NCBI GenBank assembly: GCA_035480415.1
Contig: DATIHT010000044.1
Location: 1-11,257 of the forward strand
Direction of reading: 5' to 3'
Source: DATIHT01 sp035480415
GTDB lineage: Bacteria; Patescibacteriota; Microgenomatia; Curtissbacterales; GWA2-41-24
Length of the DNA stretch: 11,257 nt
Positions 6,086-11,257 of the stretch are shown here, piece by piece (within the stretch, counting starts at the first letter, position 1; each line of letters starts with the position of its first letter). Both the position numbers and the translations under genes were made by a program. Below the pieces are notes generated by a model, which saw only the letters and a program-made list of their open reading frames with translations, made no database searches and was not told the DNA's origin.

Positions 6086-6457
6086 ATGAAGGGTTACATC
6101 CACGACATTAAAGATCAGGCAATCGAAAACACCTTCTTCAGGAAAGTTCTCGAAAGTGGCAAACACACTCAAATTGTTTTAATGAGTCTGCCGGAGGGAG
6201 AAGAAATTGGTATGGAAACCCACGACGATAACGATCAGGTGCTGTATATCGTCCAAGGTTCGGGCAAAGCAATTTTAAACGGAGAAGAAAAAGCTTTTAA
6301 AAAAGACGACATCTTTCTCGTCCAGGCAGGGACAGAGCATAATTTTGTAAATACAGGAGAAGAAGACCTAAAAATAATAACAGCCTATTCACCAGCACAT
6401 CACCCGGAAGGAACAATACACGAAACTAAAGCAGACGCCCAAAACGCGCAATATTAG
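6086..6457 (+). CDS. Single-domain cupin protein
   Basis: Small cytoplasmic beta-barrel protein of the cupin_2 type, probably metal-binding. The 123 residues contain cupin motif 1 as EGEEIGMETHDDNDQVLYIV (37-56) and motif 2 as DDIFLVQAGTEHNFVNTG (74-91). Likely ligands are H46, D50 or Q51, and H85; the canonical Glu of motif 1 is replaced by the DQ pair, as in a common subfamily. The C-terminal stretch YSPAHHPEGTIHETKADA (101-118) is characteristic of that subfamily, whose substrate is unknown; annotations such as mannose-6-phosphate isomerase are by similarity only. It ends in TAGTG, overlapping the next gene by 1 nt. Confidence 0.92.
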   Translation: MKGYIHDIKDQAIENTFFRKVLESGKHTQIVLMSLPEGEEIGMETHDDNDQVLYIVQGSGKAILNGEEKAFKKDDIFLVQAGTEHNFVNTGEEDLKIITAYSPAHHPEGTIHETKADAQNAQY

Positions 6458-6861
6458 TGCATAAAACCTACAACACCCCGCTTTCTCAAAAACTAGGTAT
6501 TAAAGAAGGATCGACCTTAATTGTTATCAACTCACCAGCAAACTACACCGCAACACTTGGAAAACTTCCAGTAGGGGCGAGTGTGTCAAAAACACCTCAA
6601 ACAAACTCAGAACTTATTCAATTTTTCGCAAAGAGTAGGGAAGAGCTAGTGAAAAAATTGAAAGAAATAAAACCTTACCTCTCCCCCGCCGGGGCACTCT
6701 GGATCTCATGGCCCAAAAAAACATCACACATTCAAACAAACCTTGATGAAAGTTTTGTAATGGGGGAGGGACTCAAATCTGGTTTAGTTGATGTTAAAGT
6801 TACTAAAGTAGACGAGGATTGGTCTGCCCTCAAGTTTGTCTTCCGCCTTAAAGACAGATAA
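6457..6861 (+). CDS. DUF3052 family protein, GTG start
   Basis: The 134-residue protein matches what I know of the DUF3052 family, of unknown function. The N-terminal part has LSQKLGIKEGSTLIVINSPANY (9-30) and LGKLPVGASV (34-43); the centre has GALWISWPKKTS (79-90); the C-terminal part has GLVDVKVTKVDEDWSALKFVFR (109-130). The WPKK and GLVDVKV...WS.LKF blocks are the family hallmarks. It is soluble, with no TM or signal peptide. The start is a GTG overlapping the cupin stop (TAGTG, 6455-6459); the first in-frame ATG would remove most of the protein. It shares a transcription unit with the cupin and ends just before a hairpin terminator. Confidence 0.85.
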   Translation: MHKTYNTPLSQKLGIKEGSTLIVINSPANYTATLGKLPVGASVSKTPQTNSELIQFFAKSREELVKKLKEIKPYLSPAGALWISWPKKTSHIQTNLDESFVMGEGLKSGLVDVKVTKVDEDWSALKFVFRLKDR

Positions 6862-6865
6862 CATC

Positions 6866-6889
6866 AGGCATGTCAATGCCTTGTTTTTT
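6866..6889 (+). terminator. Rho-independent terminator after the DUF3052 gene
   Basis: AGGCAT (6866-6871) and ATGCCT (6876-6881) form a perfect 6-bp stem with the 4-nt loop GTCA, followed by TG and six T residues (6884-6889). It sits 5 nt after the stop of the DUF3052 gene. This is the only textbook intrinsic terminator in the window. Confidence 0.7.
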
Positions 6890-6909
6890 AACTCCCCTCT
6901 TCATATATT
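6881..6909 (+). promoter_or_regulatory. Promoter of the coiled-coil/DUF192 operon, leaderless
   Basis: TTGTTT (6881-6886) and TATATT (6904-6909) are 17 bp apart; the -10 ends 6 nt before the ATG at 6916, so the mRNA should start at the start codon. The -35 box is embedded in the T-tract of the preceding terminator. No Shine-Dalgarno precedes the ATG. Confidence 0.55.
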
Positions 6910-6915
6910 AAGAAT

Positions 6916-7371
6916 ATGGCAGACACAGACGACAAAGTTGTAGACGCAGAAATTGTAGAACCCTCTGGTGACGACGACTCTAAACTCCTTTTGAGTTTAG
7001 ACGAAATGATCAAAAACCACGTAGAATTAATCGATAAGTCCAGAACAGAGCTCACAGAGCAAAGAGACATGCTCAAAGACTCTTTCGAAAGCGACGCAAC
7101 TTATCAGGAGCATCAGGAAGAAGTTAAAAAAGTAACAAAGGTTAGAAATGCCACAAAAGCAGAAATAATGAAAAAGCCTTCTGTTGCCCTAATTGCCGAA
7201 AAAGTAAAAAGTCTTCAGTCTCAACTAAAAGAATACACAGCAGCACTTTCCGATTATCTGCGCGAATACCAAAGAGTTTCCGGTCAAAGCACGTTCGAGG
7301 GCAAAGATGGCGAAGTCCTGGAAATTGTGTACGTTGCAAAACTAAAGCGAATAGACAAGGTAAAACGTTAG
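6916..7371 (+). CDS. Hypothetical coiled-coil protein
   Basis: Not recognised as a known family. The 151-residue product has a very acidic N-terminus (1-22, rich in Asp/Glu), then long charged helices with heptad-like spacing at about 25-78 and 80-122 (AEKVKSLQSQLKEYTAALSD), separated near KKPSV. A short beta-like tail follows (GKDGEVLEIVYVAKLKRI), ending in basic residues. No TM segment and no cysteine are present, so it is likely cytoplasmic and possibly oligomeric. The start is set by the leaderless promoter and by the acidic N-terminus beginning there. DUF192 follows after 1 nt, so the two are probably co-transcribed. Confidence 0.78.
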   Translation: MADTDDKVVDAEIVEPSGDDDSKLLLSLDEMIKNHVELIDKSRTELTEQRDMLKDSFESDATYQEHQEEVKKVTKVRNATKAEIMKKPSVALIAEKVKSLQSQLKEYTAALSDYLREYQRVSGQSTFEGKDGEVLEIVYVAKLKRIDKVKR

Positions 7372-7372
7372 T

Positions 7373-7708
7373 TTGAAACTCACAAACCTAACAAGAAAAA
7401 CTATTCTTGCCACAGATTTAAAAGAAGCCGTATCCCCTACTGATAAATTTCTGGGACTTTTGAAAAAATCTAACCCTCGCTCACTATTTTTTACTACAAG
7501 GTTCGGTATTCACACTCTCCTTCTTGGCACTCTCATTGATGTTATTGTTATGGACAACAAAAATAGGGTAGTAAAACAGCAAACAGTTAAGCCAAACCAG
7601 CTTTTTATTTACAACCCTAAATACTCCAAAGTAATAGAACTCCCGCGGGGAGTTATCAAAAAATCCAAAACTCAAATAGGTGACAAGTTGTCAGTCAAAA
7701 CTCAATAG
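7373..7708 (+). CDS. DUF192 family protein, TTG start
   Basis: The 111 residues match the DUF192 fold, a small beta-rich domain of unknown function found in bacteria and archaea. Family blocks: KFLGLL (25-30), RSLFFTTRFGIHTLLLGTLI (36-55) followed by DVIVMD, and KVIELPRGV (86-94) followed by IGDKL (102-106). Many homologues carry a signal peptide; this one does not, so it is probably cytoplasmic. The start is TTG at 7373, 1 nt after the coiled-coil gene stop. An in-frame TAA at 7361-7363 rules out any longer form, and the next Met is residue 60, inside the domain. AAGG 12 nt upstream could be a weak ribosome-binding site. Confidence 0.85.
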   Translation: MKLTNLTRKTILATDLKEAVSPTDKFLGLLKKSNPRSLFFTTRFGIHTLLLGTLIDVIVMDNKNRVVKQQTVKPNQLFIYNPKYSKVIELPRGVIKKSKTQIGDKLSVKTQ

Positions 7709-7716
7709 GTGATTAG

Positions 7717-8172
7717 CTAATTAGTGTACTCACATTTAAAATCGCCGGTTTCGACATCAATCTCAATATCTGCACAGTAAGAGTAGTCATCCATCCATTC
7801 AACGTCAATTTTATCTTGCTCAATTCCTGCCCCACTCAAAATATTTAAGACTGCTTTTCTGTCTTTTTCTATTTCTTCAACGTAACCACCTGAAATATCT
7901 CCTTGGATACCTCCGCCCCTCAAATATACCTTTATTGCGTCGGTTCCCGATAAACCGATAAAATCGCCTACTGCTTTTTGTATATTCTCTTTGTCTCTTT
8001 CTGCATCAGCCAAATGTCCAAGTAATGCTGTTTTTCGTTGCTCGTCCCAAATAACCAAACCTATACATGGGCCCAAAGCATCAGTATGAATTACAGTACC
8101 TGCTTCTGCCGTTTTAAATTGAAACATATCTACCCAAACAAGAGGTTTAGGTAGATATCTATCCCTGTCCAT
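7717..8172 (-). CDS. CheD-like protein with Thr-Cys-His triad; no chemotaxis genes nearby
   Basis: A 151-residue soluble protein that I read as a divergent CheD relative. In CheD, a glutamine deamidase acting on chemoreceptors, the catalytic residues are Thr, Cys and His (T21, C27, H44 in the Thermotoga enzyme). Here T30, C36 and H53 have the same spacing (6 and 17), in HTDALGPCIGLVIWDEQ and LLGHLADA, echoing CheD's T-x-G-x-G-S-C and G-x-x-H contexts. The order of later elements also fits: a Gly-rich strand KVYLRGGGIQGD (about 81-92), a helix with RKAVLNILSGAGI, and a final strand with IDVETGDFKCE. The family assignment rests on motif spacing only; it could be another Cys-His enzyme with a similar fold. 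It is transcribed divergently from the SGNH hydrolase and ends 8 nt from the convergent DUF192 gene. The ATG lies 7 nt after a perfect TATAAT. Confidence 0.62.
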   Translation of the reverse strand: MDRDRYLPKPLVWVDMFQFKTAEAGTVIHTDALGPCIGLVIWDEQRKTALLGHLADAERDKENIQKAVGDFIGLSGTDAIKVYLRGGGIQGDISGGYVEEIEKDRKAVLNILSGAGIEQDKIDVEWMDDYSYCADIEIDVETGDFKCEYTN

Positions 8173-8179
8173 TTGGAGG

Positions 8180-8207
8180 ATTATACTAGCCTGCCTGTTA
8201 TAATCAA
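8180..8207 (-). promoter_or_regulatory. Promoter of the CheD-like gene, leaderless
   Basis: On the minus strand, TTGATT (8202-8207) and a perfect TATAAT (8180-8185) are 16 bp apart. The -10 ends 7 nt before the ATG at 8172, so the transcript should start at or 1 nt from the start codon. The -35 overlaps the -10 of the divergent SGNH promoter. Confidence 0.65.
8196..8204 (+). promoter_or_regulatory. Extended -10 promoter of the SGNH hydrolase gene
   Basis: TGTTATAAT is a perfect TGn-extended -10. It ends 9 nt before the ATG at 8214, giving a leader of about 3 nt. No good -35 is found at 16-18 bp. It shares bases 8202-8204 with the -35 box of the divergent CheD-like gene. Confidence 0.65.
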
Positions 8208-8213
8208 AATCAG

Positions 8214-8963
8214 ATGAATGTTGTCAATTTCAAACTATATATGAAAATGATACTAATTATTTTTGCAGTCTTAATAATATTCTATATTTTGATAAGCGTC
8301 GTTCGCGTATTTCATAAGATTGGAATAAGTAGACAGCTAATCACCAAAAGCCAGCCATACACCCAAGAAGGTACCAAAAGCGCAGTTATTTTTATTGGTG
8401 ATAGTACAGGCGTTGGAACAGGTTCCGGAACAAACAAAGATTCTGTCGCCGGAAGACTTGGACAGGATTATCCAAAAGTTACAATCGACAATCTAAGTAA
8501 AAATGGCGCCAAAGTAGAAGATATTTTACCAATCATAAAAAATCTTCCGGATAAAAAATATGAACTTATTGTCATTCAAATCGGTGGCAATAACGTCATC
8601 CATTTTTCAAACCTAAATACAGTTGAGGCAAATTTGGACGAATCTGTAAAAGTTTCAAAAGAAAAAGCAGACAATGTCATTTTAATAACAACCGGCAACG
8701 TAGGCCTGGCGCCATTTTTTCCCTGGCCAATAAACACAATTATGTCCTCAAGATCCAAAACTCTAAAAGACGCGGCAGTCGACATATCTAAAAAATATGG
8801 TGCATATTACGTAAACCTTTACCAAAATAAAAATAATGATCCGTTTGCGAAAGACCCAAAGAAATATCACGCCATAGACGGCCTTCATCCATCAAGCGAT
8901 GGTTACGGTATTTGGTACCAAATGCTCAAAGACACACTAGATTCAAACTCCATTAAAATTTAG
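8214..8963 (+). CDS. Membrane-anchored SGNH/GDSL-family hydrolase
   Basis: A serine esterase-type hydrolase of the SGNH superfamily. The 249 residues begin with a hydrophobic anchor (about 12-31, MILIIFAVLIIFYILISVV) after a short N-terminus, placing the catalytic domain outside the membrane. Family blocks are complete: block I FIGDSTGVG (nucleophile S64), block II Gly98 in LSKNGAK, block III IQIGGNN (oxyanion Asn126), and block V DGLHPSSDGY (D222, H225). The substrate is not readable; surface members commonly deacylate polysaccharides, lipids or peptidoglycan. Internal ATGs at codons 10 and 12 would keep the anchor, but the first ATG fits the promoter, whose -10 ends 9 nt upstream. It is divergent from the CheD-like gene and followed by DUF763 under a separate -10. 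Confidence 0.9.
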   Translation: MNVVNFKLYMKMILIIFAVLIIFYILISVVRVFHKIGISRQLITKSQPYTQEGTKSAVIFIGDSTGVGTGSGTNKDSVAGRLGQDYPKVTIDNLSKNGAKVEDILPIIKNLPDKKYELIVIQIGGNNVIHFSNLNTVEANLDESVKVSKEKADNVILITTGNVGLAPFFPWPINTIMSSRSKTLKDAAVDISKKYGAYYVNLYQNKNNDPFAKDPKKYHAIDGLHPSSDGYGIWYQMLKDTLDSNSIKI

Positions 8964-8987
8964 CTACCCAAACATTTACCGAAGCGT

Positions 8988-8993
8988 TATAAT
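8988..8993 (+). promoter_or_regulatory. -10 element of the DUF763 gene, leaderless
   Basis: A perfect TATAAT ends 6 nt before the ATG at 9000. The -35 region (TACCCA at 8965-8970, 17 bp upstream) is weak. The start codon is independently fixed by a conserved N-terminus, so this is good evidence for leaderless transcription. Confidence 0.6.
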
Positions 8994-8999
8994 CAAATA

Positions 9000-10160
9000 A
9001 TGCAGCGTGGTATTGCAACTTTCACTCTCGATTATGGCAAGTGTCCTCCTTGGCTTTTCCAGCGGATGGTCAAACTGGGCCGCGAAATAACTCAGGTACT
9101 TATAGACGAATTCGGTCCGGATGAATTTATAAAAAGAATAGGGGATCCTGTTTGGTTTCAATCACTTGGAACGGTTCTTGCTTTCGACTGGAATGCCTCC
9201 GGCCTAACAACCATCTTAACAGCAGCTTTAAAAGAAGCTATTAGATATCAGGAAAAAGATCTTGGTGTGTTTATCTGCGGAGGCAAAGGTAAAACTTCTC
9301 TAAAAACCCCTGACGAAATTCAAAATTGGGGACAAAGGCTTAACATGCCGCAGAGTAATGTTAAGAATCTTGTCTATAATTCCAAGATGTCTGCAAAAGT
9401 CGACAGCTCGCTAATCCAGGATGATTATCAGATTTATCATCATGCATTCTTTTTCTCCAAAAGTGGAGCATGGACTGTAGTGCAACAGGGGATGAATACC
9501 AAAAACCAAACTGCGCGCCGTTACCATTGGCATTCAAAAAATGTTGAAGATATTGTTTGTGAACCACATTCGGGAATTGCGTCCCAATTAAAACGTGCAT
9601 CAACTCTAAACTTAACAGCAAAAGACAGCTCCAAAAGCAGAAACGTTTCGGCACAACTAGTTTCAACATCATACGAATCACTCGAGAAAGACATCAATAT
9701 AATAAGGAAACATGCCTCATCAACGAGCAAGATGATCGCACTTGAAAGCGGTGATGAAAAATTAACACTTCTTGAGTTATCCGATAAAGATTTCAGACAT
9801 CATCCAGTGGAACTCGAAAACTTTTTCCAGAGCAAATATTTAAAGAAGATTTTTCAAAAACTTTGCTATGAAAAGCCGGAAAACTACGAAGCACTTCTGG
9901 CAACAGAGGGCGTAGGTCCCAAGACCATTAGAGCGCTGGCGCTTGTTGCAGAAATCATCTATGGTGCCAAACCTTCGTTTGAAGACCCTGCTCGTTACAG
10001 TTTTGCGCATGGCGGCAAAGACATGATCCCGTACCCTGTAGACAGGGAAACTTATGACCAGACTATAGAGACATTAAAAGATGCAGTCAAAAAAACAAGA
10101 ATTAACCAGATAGAAAAAGACAAAGCACTAAGGCGTTTGGAAACAAGCTCTAAACTCTAA
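9000..10160 (+). CDS. DUF763 family protein with helix-hairpin-helix motif
   Basis: A 386-residue member of the DUF763 family, known mainly from archaea and some bacteria, with no settled function. It begins at the family N-terminus (RGIATFTLDYGKCPPWLF, 3-20), which confirms the ATG. Conserved blocks follow: FGPDEFIKRIGDPVWFQSLG (38-57), FDWNASGLTT (62-71), GVFICGGKGKTS (89-100), and the His-rich YHHAFFFSK (146-154) and RRYHWHS (173-179). Near the C-terminus, LLATEGVGPKTIRALALVAE (299-318) is a helix-hairpin-helix, typical of non-specific DNA binding, followed by FAHGGKDMIPYPVDR (335-349). A role on nucleic acid is therefore plausible but inferred. It is soluble, with no TM. Its last 11 nt overlap the 3' end of the convergent glycosidase gene. 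Confidence 0.9.
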   Translation: MQRGIATFTLDYGKCPPWLFQRMVKLGREITQVLIDEFGPDEFIKRIGDPVWFQSLGTVLAFDWNASGLTTILTAALKEAIRYQEKDLGVFICGGKGKTSLKTPDEIQNWGQRLNMPQSNVKNLVYNSKMSAKVDSSLIQDDYQIYHHAFFFSKSGAWTVVQQGMNTKNQTARRYHWHSKNVEDIVCEPHSGIASQLKRASTLNLTAKDSSKSRNVSAQLVSTSYESLEKDINIIRKHASSTSKMIALESGDEKLTLLELSDKDFRHHPVELENFFQSKYLKKIFQKLCYEKPENYEALLATEGVGPKTIRALALVAEIIYGAKPSFEDPARYSFAHGGKDMIPYPVDRETYDQTIETLKDAVKKTRINQIEKDKALRRLETSSKL

Positions 10161-11257
10161 ACAATCCCTTAACAACTCTTATTGCCCTTTGAGAGTATGA
10201 TTCCGATACCAGCTGCCAGTCTATTTTAGAAACATAATTGACTCCATCGACAAGCGTTGGATTAAAATCATAAACACCCCTGGCCTGCGGTGAAAATTTA
10301 AAGCTAACTACAACAGTATCTCCGGGTATCACCTTTTCCTTATTTGTTTGAATTCCTAAAAAATTAACAGATGGAACTTCTGATGCGATAGCTAAATCGT
10401 CTCGGCTCCAAATATAATTACCGGTATTTTTAACTATCATCTGGCCAACGTTTTCACTTCCGGCAATTACGTACTTTGGTAAATATATTTTTATCATTTC
10501 TGCCGTGTCCGACCTTACAGGTGCACCAGCCGCCTTCGGCAGATTCGCAATTGCCTGGTACTGACTATAATATTTAGCACCCTGAACTTTAGGATCATTC
10601 CTAAAAGAAAAATTCTCAAAAGGCCCACCTGAAAAATCAAAAATAAATGGAGTTACGGCAACTACTCTTTTATCTCCCCACACGCCGCCAAAAGCTTCTT
10701 TGTAGTAACTGGCCACGGTTTCTTCAGAAAGGGCAGCTCTGCTCCAGCCAGTCTCCGTTATAAAAACCGGTAAGTCCTTATTGCCGGATTTTGCGCTTAT
10801 TTGTTCAAGCTCCCATTTATAGCCATCAATACCTGTTCTGCCGGATTTTACAGGGCTTGCCGAAAATCCGGGGTTGGGATAAGAATGAGAGGCCCAGCCA
10901 TCCAGTCTGCTAAAAATCCCGGGAACAGCAGCATCCATTTGGTCAAAAAACTTTCCGGCTTCAACCGAAGAGCTTGAATCGCCAAGTGCCAAATCCAAAG
11001 GTGCCTCCAGAACAAAAAAATCCGAATTCTTGGCCTTTAGTGCATTTATAGTTTTATCAAGCTCTTTTGCATAGTCGGAAGCATCTACTTTTCCGCCCCA
11101 TTCAGCTGCCCTGTTTACCTCGTTATAAACCTGAATGTACTTGTTTTTTGTAGGGAAATAAAGCTTTGCAAAAAAATCTGCCCATGCTTTTGCATCTTCG
11201 TCTGTTGGGTGCTGCCAATAACCCTGAGAGTCAAAAGCAGTCGCAATACGCACAATT
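10150..11257 (-). CDS. Clan-A-like glycoside hydrolase with C-terminal Ig-like domain, 5' end cut by window edge
   Basis: The C-terminal 368 or so residues of a larger protein; the reading frame stays open to the right edge, so the true start is not in view. Residue numbers here count from the GTG at 11251-11253, which is probably an internal Val codon. The first about 235 residues resemble a TIM-barrel glycosidase: QVYNEVN (41-47) offers an Asn-Glu acid/base (E45), WASHSY (120-125) suits the His-x-Tyr strand, and VFITETGWS (163-171) offers the nucleophile E167. From about 255 to 350 a beta-rich domain includes MIVKNTGNYIWSRDDL and VSFKFSPQARGVYDFNPTLVD, recalling Ig-like domains that start with NTG and Trp (NBR1/FlgD-like). 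The substrate is unknown. A secretion signal would be expected in the missing part. Confidence 0.78.
   Translation of the reverse strand, partial: IVRIATAFDSQGYWQHPTDEDAKAWADFFAKLYFPTKNKYIQVYNEVNRAAEWGGKVDASDYAKELDKTINALKAKNSDFFVLEAPLDLALGDSSSSVEAGKFFDQMDAAVPGIFSRLDGWASHSYPNPGFSASPVKSGRTGIDGYKWELEQISAKSGNKDLPVFITETGWSRAALSEETVASYYKEAFGGVWGDKRVVAVTPFIFDFSGGPFENFSFRNDPKVQGAKYYSQYQAIANLPKAAGAPVRSDTAEMIKIYLPKYVIAGSENVGQMIVKNTGNYIWSRDDLAIASEVPSVNFLGIQTNKEKVIPGDTVVVSFKFSPQARGVYDFNPTLVDGVNYVSKIDWQLVSESYSQRAIRVVKGLFRV

Noticed and set aside
7712..7721. 10-bp palindrome ATTAGCTAAT between the DUF192 and CheD-like genes, as an operator or bidirectional terminator
   Set aside because: It sits in an 8-bp gap between convergent stops and overlaps the stop codon on the minus strand; no GC stem or T-run, easily chance.
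11251..11253. GTG as the start of the glycosidase gene
   Set aside because: The frame is open to the window edge and the protein would begin mid-barrel; treated as an internal Val codon.
1..11257. tRNA, rRNA, CRISPR, insertion sequence or att site
   Set aside because: No gene-free stretch is long enough for most of these, and no direct repeat array, transposase motif or tRNA-like fold was seen.

Overview
The window (11,257 bp, AT-rich, densely coding) looks like a piece of a Candidate Phyla Radiation (Patescibacteria) chromosome, most likely of the Microgenomates type. This is an inference from content: many small proteins, intergenic gaps of 0-120 bp, an RND/adaptor pair with no visible outer-membrane partner, DUF763, and a glycosidase-like protein with a C-terminal beta domain. 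TGA is used as a real stop (for example at 3965-3967 and 6063-6065), which argues against the code-25 lineages (Gracilibacteria/Absconditabacteria). No mobile element, tRNA, rRNA or CRISPR array is visible, and no gene-free stretch exceeds about 120 bp.

Layout. Minus strand, 1-2981: the N-terminal half of an RND efflux permease (cut by the left edge) preceded by its membrane-fusion adaptor, with a near-consensus promoter just upstream. 3025-3456 (minus): a single-pass membrane protein of unknown function, divergent from a plus-strand trio, 3539-4460. The trio is an unknown helical protein, a 36-residue microprotein and MsrB, chained by two ATGA overlaps. A possible 20-residue minus-strand ORF fills the gap at 4461-4523. 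4581-6065: a PolB-type DEDDy 3'-5' exonuclease, a Bcp-type peroxiredoxin and a YjbQ-family protein, with junctions of 1 nt gap and 1 nt overlap. 6086-6861: a cupin and a DUF3052 protein with their own -10 element, ended by a hairpin terminator at 6866-6889. 6916-7708: a coiled-coil protein and a DUF192 protein. 7717-8172 (minus): a small protein whose Thr/Cys/His spacing matches the CheD glutamine deamidase; it is divergent from a membrane-anchored SGNH hydrolase (8214-8963). 9000-10160: a DUF763 protein. 10150-11257 (minus): a clan-A-like glycosidase, cut by the right edge.

Two themes tie the window together. First, MsrB and Bcp are both oxidant-repair or oxidant-removal enzymes that depend on thiol reductants, and they sit in adjacent operons with small enzymes of the YjbQ, cupin, DUF3052 and DUF192 families. 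Second, the transcription units share one start architecture: a -10 hexamer usually 6-12 nt before the start codon, often with a TTGnnn box 16-17 bp further upstream, and mostly no Shine-Dalgarno sequence. This predicts leaderless or nearly leaderless mRNAs. The least explained loci are the CheD-like/SGNH divergent pair with physically overlapping promoters, and the ATGA-chained microprotein before msrB.
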